Of a stretch of DNA of 6,351 nucleotides, positions 1-5,698 are shown piece by piece. Each line of letters begins with the position of its first letter. Position 1 is the stretch's first letter. The notes beneath the pieces are model-generated. The model saw nothing but the letters and a program-made list of their open reading frames with translations. It ran no database searches and was not told the origin of the DNA. The translations under genes and the position numbers were made by a program. This stretch comes from Candidatus Saccharimonadia bacterium (GTDB taxonomy: Bacteria > Patescibacteriota > Saccharimonadia > Saccharimonadales > SZUA-47): assembly GCA_938050265.1 (NCBI GenBank), contig CALLJT010000086.1, forward strand, positions 1 to 6,351. Reading direction: 5' to 3'.

Positions 1-726
1 ACCTCACTTGCACCAGGTGCTTTTGTAGACGACGGTGGTATTGCCATGGCAATCGCTAACGAACTGACAGTGACAGCCCGCGTACAGGAAGTCTTGGAGT
101 TTTGTGTAGGGACAGACACCGACAGTACTCTTCTTGACGCAGCTGCCGACAGCTGTGCGAACGTCGCAGGAACAAACCTCGACCTTGGCGTTGTTGACGC
201 GAACAGTGTCAATACGACAACGACTGGCCCATCATCTGGGGCAAACGACGGAGTGTTCCTTATCCGCACAAACGCCCTCAACGGCGCAGTAGTCTACTAC
301 AAAGCTGAACAAGAATCCGGCATAACCAACGGCGCAGGAGCCCTGCGTCAGGCAACCGTAGAATGTTCTGCAGCCATTACTGACGTAGACGATGTGTGTT
401 TCAACAGTGTTGGTACAACACAGACAGTCATTACTGCCGGGACAGAAGCATTCGGTATGACGCTCAAAGATCTCGACATCACGTCAGGCGGAGCAACAAC
501 CAACCTCAGCTGTGACGCAGAGTACGACAACGATGGATCTTGTGGCGGAACCAACACAGAAGGTTACGCATGGGACGACAGTGGATCATTCGACCAGATC
601 GCTTCATCTACTGGCCCGACAGACGACGAAAAAGCGTCCATCGAGTTTGCAGCAACTGCGAGCCCGACGACACCAACAGGTCTCTACACGGTAACTGCCA
701 ACTACGTTGCAACAGCAACATATTAG
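1..726 (+). CDS. Secreted beta-rich surface protein, FCVG family (5'-truncated)
   Basis: The frame is open from the first base, so the gene begins before the window. The first in-frame Met codon (46-48) is not a credible start: it has no Shine-Dalgarno, the protein from there has no signal peptide, and the codons before it (ending FVDDGGIA) align with the neighbouring gene at 848-1912. About 241 codons are visible, ending in TAG. The protein is rich in Thr, Ser, Ala, Asn and Asp and poor in Lys, as expected of an exported beta protein. Cysteines come in pairs (codons 35/52, then VECS...DDVC and LSCD...DGSC), suggesting disulfides outside the cell. The stretch from DDGG to FCVG aligns without gaps to the neighbour (about 11 of 28 identical), and both proteins end in a similar strand (PTGLYTVTANY here, PPGRYAATFTY there). 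No membrane helix or LPXTG signal is seen at the C-terminus. The function is unknown; surface exposure is inferred from the paralogue's signal peptide. Confidence 0.8.
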   Translation, partial: TSLAPGAFVDDGGIAMAIANELTVTARVQEVLEFCVGTDTDSTLLDAAADSCANVAGTNLDLGVVDANSVNTTTTGPSSGANDGVFLIRTNALNGAVVYYKAEQESGITNGAGALRQATVECSAAITDVDDVCFNSVGTTQTVITAGTEAFGMTLKDLDITSGGATTNLSCDAEYDNDGSCGGTNTEGYAWDDSGSFDQIASSTGPTDDEKASIEFAATASPTTPTGLYTVTANYVATATY

Positions 727-847
727 TAGTACCTACCATATAAAATGAGTGAACGAACACATCTTAAACGAATTAACGCACGACATAGTAATACACGTAC
801 GTAATTTGTTTTAGTACATTGCAACAAAAAATATCGAGACAACACTT

Positions 848-1912
848 ATGAGCAGCATAGATACATATCACCGCGGGATACGTTTCTTTGCTGCCATAGT
901 GCTTGTCTTGACGGCTGGCATGCCAGTATTGGCGCCTTCGCAGGCAGCAGCAGCCGAACTCGCTACACGAAGTGTGCAGATATCGAGCAGTACACCAAAC
1001 GAAATCGTATCGCATCAGTTCTCGTTCAGTACAGCAGGTCCATCGACGATTGCGTCGATCGGGTTTGAATACTGCACGAATTCACCAATACATGAACTAC
1101 CCTGTGTCGCACCATCAGGGCTTGATGTTTCGTCGTCGAGTGTTGATGAACAGACGGGTATAAACGGCTTTACTGTGAGCGCAGCTACGTCTGCGAATGT
1201 CGTTGCACTGACCCGTACAGCTTCGCTCGAAGCACCAACAGCAGCAACATATGACTTTAGCAATATCGTGAACCCGAGCGCGACCGACGAAATCGTGTTT
1301 GTACGCATCAGTGTGTATGACGGCGTCAACCTGACAGGCACCCGAGTTGACCGTGGCTCAGTTGTATTTGTAACAGGTGACCCGTACGACGTGACGGCAT
1401 TTGTACCGCCGTTCCTGGTGTTTTGCGTCGGTGTGACGGTAGCGTTGGACTGCTCAACGTCAAACGGTGCCCTGGTCGAACTGGGCGAACTGAGTACTGT
1501 CGAGCCGACAGTTGGTACGTCGCAACTGTCTGTGTCGACCAATGATGCATCTGGCTATAATGTGTTCTTGCAGGGTCGGACGATGACTTCAGGTAACAAC
1601 GTTATTCCTGCATTAACAACGAGCACTCCGAGTGTACCGTCGACATCACAGTTCGGCATTAATCTACGGTCAAACACAAACCCATCAGTCGGAGCAAACC
1701 CTGACAGTGGGCCTGTTGCGAGCGGTGCTCCTGATCCGGACTATAACATCGCAAATAGATTTCGGTTCGTTGACGGCGACAGAATCGCCAGATCGTCGAA
1801 TTCAACTGGGTATAATCGCTATACGGTCAGTTATCTAACCAACGTGTCGAATGATCAGCCACCGGGTAGATATGCAGCCACGTTTACCTATACTGCCATT
1901 GCGTCGTTTTAG
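848..1912 (+). CDS. Secreted two-domain beta-rich surface protein, FCVG family
   Basis: This 354-aa protein is a full-length paralogue of the gene ending at 726. Residues 1-36 form a Sec signal peptide: HRGIR, a hydrophobic core (FFAAIVLVLTAGMPVLA), then an Ala-rich cleavage zone before Glu37. Residues about 37-170 form a first beta domain with a cysteine pair (C76, C86). From about 175 onward comes the domain shared with the neighbour: DRGSVVFVT, FCVG with C193 and C202, a segment STNDASGYNV (RTNALNGAVV in the neighbour), FGINL (FGMTL there) and the closing strand PPGRYAATFTYTAIASF. There is no Trp, no membrane helix and no sorting signal, so it is either released or held non-covalently. The ATG at 848 was chosen because it gives the complete signal peptide; no Shine-Dalgarno precedes it. 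The 121-bp gap upstream is AT-rich, with a TATAAAAT at 739-746 but no convincing -35. I do not recognise the exact family. WxL-like surface proteins are the closest analogy, based on the closing-strand style and the neighbour at 2050. Confidence 0.87.
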   Translation: MSSIDTYHRGIRFFAAIVLVLTAGMPVLAPSQAAAAELATRSVQISSSTPNEIVSHQFSFSTAGPSTIASIGFEYCTNSPIHELPCVAPSGLDVSSSSVDEQTGINGFTVSAATSANVVALTRTASLEAPTAATYDFSNIVNPSATDEIVFVRISVYDGVNLTGTRVDRGSVVFVTGDPYDVTAFVPPFLVFCVGVTVALDCSTSNGALVELGELSTVEPTVGTSQLSVSTNDASGYNVFLQGRTMTSGNNVIPALTTSTPSVPSTSQFGINLRSNTNPSVGANPDSGPVASGAPDPDYNIANRFRFVDGDRIARSSNSTGYNRYTVSYLTNVSNDQPPGRYAATFTYTAIASF

Positions 1913-1937
1913 TGTCGTTTGTGCTAGTGGCGTAGGC

Positions 1938-1950
1938 AAATGGACCATTT
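1938..1950. repeat. 13-bp dyad (AAATGG-A-CCATTT) upstream of the DUF916-like gene
   Basis: This is a perfect inverted repeat with 6-bp arms and one central base, lying in the AT-rich 137-bp gap after the gene ending at 1912. The one-base centre is too tight for an RNA hairpin, so a protein-binding half-site pair is the likelier reading. Chance occurrence is possible, and no regulator is encoded nearby. Confidence 0.3.
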
Positions 1951-2019
1951 TGTAAATTTAACCTTGATTTTTAACTTGTATTTAATCTAAGCTTAATCGT
2001 AACGCTAAACATCATGTTG

Positions 2020-2025
2020 TATAAA
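2020..2025 (+). promoter_or_regulatory. Possible -10 box (TATAAA) for the DUF916-like gene
   Basis: TATAAA matches 5 of 6 bases of the sigma70 -10 consensus. No good -35 is seen 16-18 bp upstream. If used, transcription would start near 2032, leaving a leader of about 18 nt that contains AGGGA, before the ATG at 2050. This reading excludes the in-frame ATG at 2014 as a start, since that would lie upstream of the transcript. Confidence 0.3.
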
Positions 2026-2049
2026 AGGAAGAGTAGGGAACATAAAAAT

Positions 2050-3075
2050 ATGCAGACAGTAACGAAACGTTTTATCGGGATTAGTGCCGTATTGGTCATC
2101 GCATTCGGTCTAGTATCGATTGGCCTTATGCAGCAGCAGCGTGCTTCTGCGCAATCTTCTGGTGGCAGTGGCTTGCGGGTGTCCCCAACACGAACAGAAG
2201 TGACGCTTGAACAGGGTGAATACCGAGAGATCACACAGACAATCAAAAACGTCACACAAAACCCCGTTGCCATAGAGTTGCTGCTCAACGACTTTGAGTC
2301 GGACGGTACAACAGGCGAGCCGAAGCTCTTCGGAGATTCGACAGAAGTCAGTGCCTATTCAATGCGCGAATTTGTGCTCCTGCCAGAGGATTTTTCACTT
2401 GAACCTGAAGAAGAACGAGAAGTCACCATCGCGATAAACGTACCAGAAAACGCCAGTCCAGGTGGCTATTTCGGCAGTGTCCTCTACCGTGCAACACCTC
2501 CGGGCGTTGGTGATGGCCAGGTCGCTTTGATTGCGTCTGTCGGCTCACTTGTCCTCCTCGAAATACCAGGGCAGATAACCGAAAGCATCGAAGTAGAAGA
2601 CGTCTCAGCATACGTAGCCGACGCACCAGGGAGTCTGTTTCTGCAGAAACCGGACGGCGTAGGAATTACTATTCAGAACCGGGGCAACAGCTTCTCCAAG
2701 CCGTTTGGTACTGTTTCAGTTGATGACTGGCGTGGTAACGAAGTGTTTCGCTACGAACTGAACGAAGGAGAAATCAAGAGCAACGTTCTCCCTGAATCAT
2801 CCCGATTGTTTCTTAAAGAACTGTTCAACATCGAAACGCGTGTCGTCAACGATGAATCGCAGACTATCAAAACAAGTCCAATCACAACGCCTGGTCGCTA
2901 CACGATCACAGGTAACTTGTCGCACGGCACAACGGGCGAAGTGTTCACCGTCACCGCATCATTTTGGTATCTTCCGATCTGGCTCATTCTGGGGCTATTG
3001 ATCGCATTGCTCATTATTGTTGGTGCAGCGTCAATGTTCTACCGTCGCCATCACCGCAAAGTCGCTCGTCGGTAA
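2050..3075 (+). CDS. Membrane-anchored surface protein, DUF916/WxL-interacting-like
   Basis: From ATG 2050 this is a 341-aa exported protein. An in-frame ATG at 2014 would add a 12-residue charged extension (MLYKRKSREHKN). I prefer 2050 because a normal signal peptide starts there (VTKR, then a hydrophobic run, then RASA before Gln35) and AGGGA lies about 10 nt upstream. Residues about 42-150 look like the DUF916 (WxLIP peptidoglycan-binding) type of beta-sandwich: LRVSPTRTEVTL near the start, a strand of the type ITQTIKNVTQNPVAI, and the ending NVPENASPGGYFGSVLYR. Residues about 155-300 form a second beta domain (IPGQITESI, ITIQNRGNSF, TPGRYTITG), placed like the host-binding domain of that family. 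Residues about 309-330 are a membrane helix followed by the basic tail RRHHRKVARR, giving an outside-N, inside-C topology. In Firmicutes this family anchors WxL proteins to the wall; here the partners could be the two secreted proteins encoded upstream. The family call rests on pattern resemblance, not on a search. Confidence 0.85.
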   Translation: MQTVTKRFIGISAVLVIAFGLVSIGLMQQQRASAQSSGGSGLRVSPTRTEVTLEQGEYREITQTIKNVTQNPVAIELLLNDFESDGTTGEPKLFGDSTEVSAYSMREFVLLPEDFSLEPEEEREVTIAINVPENASPGGYFGSVLYRATPPGVGDGQVALIASVGSLVLLEIPGQITESIEVEDVSAYVADAPGSLFLQKPDGVGITIQNRGNSFSKPFGTVSVDDWRGNEVFRYELNEGEIKSNVLPESSRLFLKELFNIETRVVNDESQTIKTSPITTPGRYTITGNLSHGTTGEVFTVTASFWYLPIWLILGLLIALLIIVGAASMFYRRHHRKVARR

Positions 3076-3090
3076 TATCGTCAGACGCGC

Positions 3091-3119
3091 TTGTGCTTAC
3101 TGTCGCTAAACGGTATACT
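3091..3119 (+). promoter_or_regulatory. Sigma70-type promoter for the PKD surface gene
   Basis: TTGTGC (3091-3096) and TATACT (3114-3119) are separated by exactly 17 bp. The -10 box matches the consensus at 5 of 6 positions and the -35 at 3 of 6. The predicted start is near 3126, leaving a leader of about 29 nt without a Shine-Dalgarno. The same GGTATACT octamer recurs at the mnmA promoter. This indicates that the gene at 3155 is transcribed at least partly on its own. Confidence 0.6.
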
Positions 3120-3154
3120 AGAGCGTAGATACTAACTAAACACAAACATTTACA

Positions 3155-4129
3155 ATGAAAAAAAGTATGTCACACAGGTGGGATGGGCTTGTTCGTTCGC
3201 TCTTCGTAGTAGCGTTCGTGCTTGCAGCGTTCTTCCTCGTTATGGGTAGTATGCAAGTATCCGCCCAATCCTCAGACCCGGAGCAATCCGGGTCTGTTGG
3301 CGTTACGGGGACGATCAGTGCACCGCCGCCAACTCAGGCCGCCACCATATCGAGCCCGGGTACTGGGCAGACATTCACGGATGTACCGATTCCAATCACT
3401 GGCCTATGTCCTGACGGCTTACTCGTCAAACTGTTCAAGAACAACGTCTTCGCAGGCGCGACACAGTGTGTTGGTGGTAGTTATGAAATCATCATCGATC
3501 TTTTCCCGGGCACAAACGACCTTGTAGCTCGTGTGTTTGATGATTTAGACCAGGCCGGACCTGATTCTAATGTCGCAACGGTGGAATTTGTCGACAACCG
3601 TGTCGGAGCTGGCACGCGTGTGAGTGTAACGAGCAACTACGCCAAACGTGGTGCGAACCCGAGCCAAACACTAACATGGCCAATCGTTATATCTGGTGGA
3701 GACAGCCCGTATGCAGTCAGTGTTGACTGGGGTGACGGTACTGAGCTGGAGTTGATTAGTCGGGACTTTCCTGGGTCGTTCGATATCTCACATACCTACG
3801 AGCTGCCAGGTGTATACAACATAGTAGTGCAGGTGACTGACGTGAACGGCGTATCGACGTTTCTTCAGATTGTCGGCGTTGCCAACGGCATCATCACGCA
3901 GGCTAACGACGACGGAACGCCGTTAACGCCAGAGGGCACGGGCGAAAACATAACCACGACAATTACACGATTTGGTACATCAACGGTTGGCCGCACAGAA
4001 TACATATGGTGGCCAGCTCTTTTGCTGATCCCGTTTATCGTATCGACGTTCTGGCTCGGTAAGCGCTACATGCTGCACGTCATGAAAAAACGTATACAAC
4101 GCGGCGAACACCCCTTCACAGACATCTAG
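3155..4129 (+). CDS. Membrane-anchored Ig-like/PKD surface protein
   Basis: The product is 324 aa. Residues 1-37 are a Sec signal peptide (hydrophobic core 16-31, cleavage motif VSA before Gln38); the mature start AQSS matches that of the preceding gene's product. Residues about 62-146 form a bacterial Ig-like domain: SSPGTGQTFTDVPIPITG, then a strand pair ending in NDLVARVFD, with C85 and C105 probably bonded. Residues about 155-245 form a PKD domain with the hallmark VDWGDGT at 190-196 and HTYELPGVYNIVVQVTD. A Thr/Gly-rich linker leads to a membrane helix (about 283-302, IWWPALLLIPFIVSTFW) and a basic cytosolic tail. Such domains usually mediate protein or glycan contacts at the cell surface, so an adhesin or attachment role is plausible but inferred. 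The ATG at 3155 has no Shine-Dalgarno; the ATG at 3167 would also keep the signal peptide. The gene has its own promoter (3091-3119) and a strong hairpin early in its coding sequence. Confidence 0.88.
   Translation: MKKSMSHRWDGLVRSLFVVAFVLAAFFLVMGSMQVSAQSSDPEQSGSVGVTGTISAPPPTQAATISSPGTGQTFTDVPIPITGLCPDGLLVKLFKNNVFAGATQCVGGSYEIIIDLFPGTNDLVARVFDDLDQAGPDSNVATVEFVDNRVGAGTRVSVTSNYAKRGANPSQTLTWPIVISGGDSPYAVSVDWGDGTELELISRDFPGSFDISHTYELPGVYNIVVQVTDVNGVSTFLQIVGVANGIITQANDDGTPLTPEGTGENITTTITRFGTSTVGRTEYIWWPALLLIPFIVSTFWLGKRYMLHVMKKRIQRGEHPFTDI
3273..3296 (+). repeat. Perfect 10-bp stem with GCAA loop inside the coding sequence
   Basis: CAGACCCGGA (3273-3282), loop GCAA and TCCGGGTCTG (3287-3296) form an uninterrupted GC-rich hairpin capped by a GNRA tetraloop. 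It covers codons 40-47 of the PKD gene, immediately after the signal-peptide cleavage codons. No T-run follows, so it is not an ordinary terminator. It may slow the ribosome just after the signal peptide is made, or it may be fortuitous. Confidence 0.75.
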
Positions 4130-4149
4130 ATACTACACGAGGAGACTGA

Positions 4150-4259
4150 CCCACAGTCACTTTCTTCTCTCGAGGAGCGTTTCGCGCAGAGATCCCCTAA
4201 GAAGGGCGTCTCTGGCTGCACTACGCTGATACTGCTCGCAGAGAAAAAGTGACTATGGG
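4150..4259 (+). other. Structured intergenic element (possible small RNA, 3'UTR structure or MITE-like repeat)
   Basis: The two ends pair over about 20 bp: the 5' arm 4150-4170 (CCCACAGTCACTTTCTTCTCT) pairs with 4240-4259, with one mismatch and one bulged base, and GAGC (4175-4178) with GCTC (4234-4237) extends the stem. Inside lies a hairpin, 4187-4214, with arms CAGAGA and TCTCTG, an inner CCC/GGG step and a CTAAGAA-type loop. CGCAGAGA occurs twice (4185-4192 and 4237-4244), so TCTCT at 4166-4170 and TCTCTG at 4209-4214 can each pair with either copy; this four-segment arrangement allows exclusive folds. A weak -10-like GATACT lies at 4129-4134. I see no SRP, 6S, tmRNA or T-box signature. 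The element could be an unknown small RNA, a 3' structure of the surface gene, or a short inverted-repeat element. Confidence 0.45.
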
Positions 4260-4269
4260 CCCAAGCGAT

Positions 4270-4280
4270 GAGATGATCTC
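4270..4280. repeat. 11-bp dyad (GAGAT-G-ATCTC) at the -35 region of the mnmA promoter
   Basis: This is a perfect 5-bp inverted repeat around one base. It covers the place where a -35 box would lie (4272-4277) for the -10 box at 4295-4300. The position is what one expects of an operator, but the region is generally rich in GAGA/TCTC, so chance is a real alternative. Confidence 0.3.
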
Positions 4281-4291
4281 TCTTCCTCTCC

Positions 4292-4300
4292 TGGTATACT
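4292..4300 (+). promoter_or_regulatory. Extended -10 promoter of mnmA (TGGTATACT)
   Basis: TG-N-TATACT is an extended -10 element, which can work without a good -35; none is seen at 4272-4277. Only 9 bases separate it from the ATG at 4310, so transcription should start between about 4306 and 4310. The mRNA would then have a leader of 0-4 nt and be effectively leaderless, which agrees with the absence of any Shine-Dalgarno. Confidence 0.65.
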
Positions 4301-4309
4301 GCTTCACAT

Positions 4310-5413
4310 ATGACTGCATCAAAAAAAGTATTTGTTGGGTTGAGTGGGGGAGTGGATAGCTCGGTGAGCGCCGCGCTGTTAGTGGAGCAGGGCTACGACG
4401 TGACAGGCGTGTTTATGAAAAACTGGTCAAAAGACCTACCCGGTTTCCCGTGCCCATGGAAAGACGACTATCTCGATGCGAAGCGCGTTGCTGTCAAACT
4501 TGGCATACCGTTCGAGCTGTTTGATTTTGAGACTGAGTATTTTGATCGGGTTGTCCAGTATATGATTGACGGGTTTAAGGCAGGTATCACACCGAACCCG
4601 GACATTATGTGCAACCAAGAGATCAAGTTCAGGTTGTTCTACGATCTTGCACGAGAAAAAGGTGCGGACTACATTGCCACGGGTCACTACGCTCAGGTAC
4701 GCCACCGGATCGATGGACAACGAACAGCGGAAAACTCAAGTCTGACGCCTCAAACCTCAGACCTTATGTGCGCGGTGGACAAAAACAAAGACCAGACGTA
4801 TTTTCTGTACCGAGTAGACGGGCAGGTGCTTGAGCATGTACTGTTTCCGATTGGACACCTGACGAAACCACAGGTTCGTGCTGAAGCGGAGCAGCGGGGG
4901 CTTGCGGTTGCCCACAAAAAAGAAAGTATGGGTATATGTTTCGTTGGCAAAGTCGGTATAAAAGAATTTCTGAGTCAATACGTTGACACTGAGCCAGGCG
5001 ACATAGTCGAGCAAAACGGTGTTATCGTCGGTCGGCATGACGGCGCGATTTTCTACACGATTGGCCAGCGTCATGGCCTTCATGTCGGCGGAGGCTTGCC
5101 GTACTACGTGACGGGTAAAGACATGGACACCAACCAAGTGTATGTAACAAGCAATATTTCTGACGAAGCACTCTGGTCTGACCGTATCAGTATCACACAG
5201 GTGCACTGGATTACGGCGTCGCCGCAGACTGACGGTGCGAGGCTTTCAGTGCGTACACGGCATCGAGCGCCTTTGCTTGGCTGTCGTATCATAGAACAGC
5301 AAGGGCATGGACTAACGCTACAGCTCGACGAAGAGTTGCGTGCGCTGACACCAGGTCAGTCAGCAGTGCTGTACGACGGAGACGTGTGCGTGGGCGGCGG
5401 CATCATTGCGTGA
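4310..5413 (+). CDS. mnmA: tRNA-specific 2-thiouridylase MnmA
   Basis: MnmA uses ATP to adenylate C2 of the wobble uridine U34 in tRNA-Lys, -Glu and -Gln, and then inserts sulfur from a persulfide to give s2U. The 367-aa product is full length. The PP-loop SGGVDSS is at residues 12-18, followed by GVFMKNW. The catalytic cysteines are C101 in NPDIMCNQEIKF and C210 in SMGICFVG (SxGICF in the family). ATGHYA, KDQTYFLYR, FYTIGQRHGLHVGG and the C-terminal TPGQSAVLYDGDVCVGGGII are also typical. Compared with E. coli MnmA there are about 13 extra residues between ATGHYA and KDQ (around residues 138-153, NSSLTPQTSDL), encoded partly by a tandem repeat. The start is fixed by the family N-terminus and the adjacent extended -10. 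The gene stands alone on this strand and is convergent with the radC pair. The sulfur donor gene is not in the window. Confidence 0.97.
   Translation: MTASKKVFVGLSGGVDSSVSAALLVEQGYDVTGVFMKNWSKDLPGFPCPWKDDYLDAKRVAVKLGIPFELFDFETEYFDRVVQYMIDGFKAGITPNPDIMCNQEIKFRLFYDLAREKGADYIATGHYAQVRHRIDGQRTAENSSLTPQTSDLMCAVDKNKDQTYFLYRVDGQVLEHVLFPIGHLTKPQVRAEAEQRGLAVAHKKESMGICFVGKVGIKEFLSQYVDTEPGDIVEQNGVIVGRHDGAIFYTIGQRHGLHVGGGLPYYVTGKDMDTNQVYVTSNISDEALWSDRISITQVHWITASPQTDGARLSVRTRHRAPLLGCRIIEQQGHGLTLQLDEELRALTPGQSAVLYDGDVCVGGGIIA
4736..4763 (+). repeat. Two tandem 14-bp units within mnmA
   Basis: TCAAGTCTGACGCC (4736-4749) is followed directly by TCAAACCTCAGACC (4750-4763), with 9 of 14 bases identical. The units encode the loop SSLTPQTSD-, which lies in the stretch that is extra relative to E. 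coli MnmA. Similar SSLxPQTSxL-like in-frame inserts are, from memory, seen in Patescibacteria proteins; this was not checked. Confidence 0.45.
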
Positions 5414-5415
5414 AC

Positions 5416-5444
5416 GGAGTCGTCCGTGCAGCCTGCACAGCTCC
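5416..5444. terminator. Hairpin between convergent mnmA and the 84-aa gene
   Basis: GTGCA (5426-5430), loop GCC and TGCAC (5434-5438) form the upper stem; GGAG (5416-5419) and CTCC (5441-5444) can close it across an internal loop. The hairpin fills the 30-bp gap between the mnmA stop and the stop of the opposing gene, where a shared terminator would sit. Only a TATTTATT follows on the + strand and no T-run follows on the - strand, so efficient intrinsic termination is uncertain. Confidence 0.35.
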
Positions 5445-5698
5445 TATTTATTCGAAATCGTATAGTTGCGCTGTAAATAGCGGAGATCTTCTATGACTGA
5501 CTCAAGCTCCGGGTGTTCAAGGCTGTCATGTATGCCGTCGATAATGTGCGCAAGCGTGTCGAAGTAGTCGCCTGACGCTACCATGGCTTTTATCCTGAGT
5601 TCGCGATCAGACGGAAATACGCCATCGTTGACAGTAAGAGGCGGGCGCGTTGTTGTATAGGTAGTTTTTGTGGTGTTTTGCGTAGTTTTTGTACTCAT
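5444..5698 (-). CDS. Small protein of unknown function, translationally coupled to radC
   Basis: This is an 84-aa protein I do not recognise. Residues 1-20 are a Thr-rich low-complexity head with Lys, Gln, Asn and Arg (STKTTQNTTKTTYTTTR). Residues about 28-80 are charged and probably helical (SDRELRIKAMVASGDYF, IIDGIHDSLEHPELESVIEDLRYLQRNY). There is no signal peptide, membrane helix or cysteine, so it is probably cytosolic. Its ATG overlaps the radC stop in an ATGA arrangement, and AAAGGAG lies 8 nt before the ATG, so it is expressed as the last gene of a radC operon. That physical link and good translation signal are the reasons to believe it is real. A function related to RadC is possible but not shown. 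Confidence 0.75.
   Translation of the reverse strand: MSTKTTQNTTKTTYTTTRPPLTVNDGVFPSDRELRIKAMVASGDYFDTLAHIIDGIHDSLEHPELESVIEDLRYLQRNYTISNK

Noticed and set aside
739..746. TATAAAAT as the promoter of the gene at 848
   Set aside because: It is about 100 bp from the ATG and has no -35 at 16-18 bp, so it was not listed as a feature.
1015..1542. 175-codon open frame on the - strand
   Set aside because: It lies wholly antisense to the signal-peptide-bearing gene at 848-1912, has no recognisable domain, and has Ser/Thr/Val composition that mirrors the sense gene.
848..3075. True WxL domain or LPXTG sorting signal in the surface proteins
   Set aside because: No W-x-L motif occurs (the 848-1912 product has no Trp) and no LPXTG-helix-basic tail is present; only an analogy to WxL systems is kept.
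4187..4214. Intrinsic terminator of the PKD gene
   Set aside because: The hairpin is not followed by a T-run, only GCTGCACTACGC.
4150..4259. Known RNA: SRP, 6S, tmRNA or T-box leader
   Set aside because: The SRP GGAAG/GCAG loop, tmRNA tRNA-like ends and the T-box TGG motif are not seen in the right places; the length is short for 6S, with no convincing central bubble.
4757..5206. 149-codon open frame on the - strand
   Set aside because: It is antisense to the conserved catalytic part of mnmA; it is a shadow frame with no domain.
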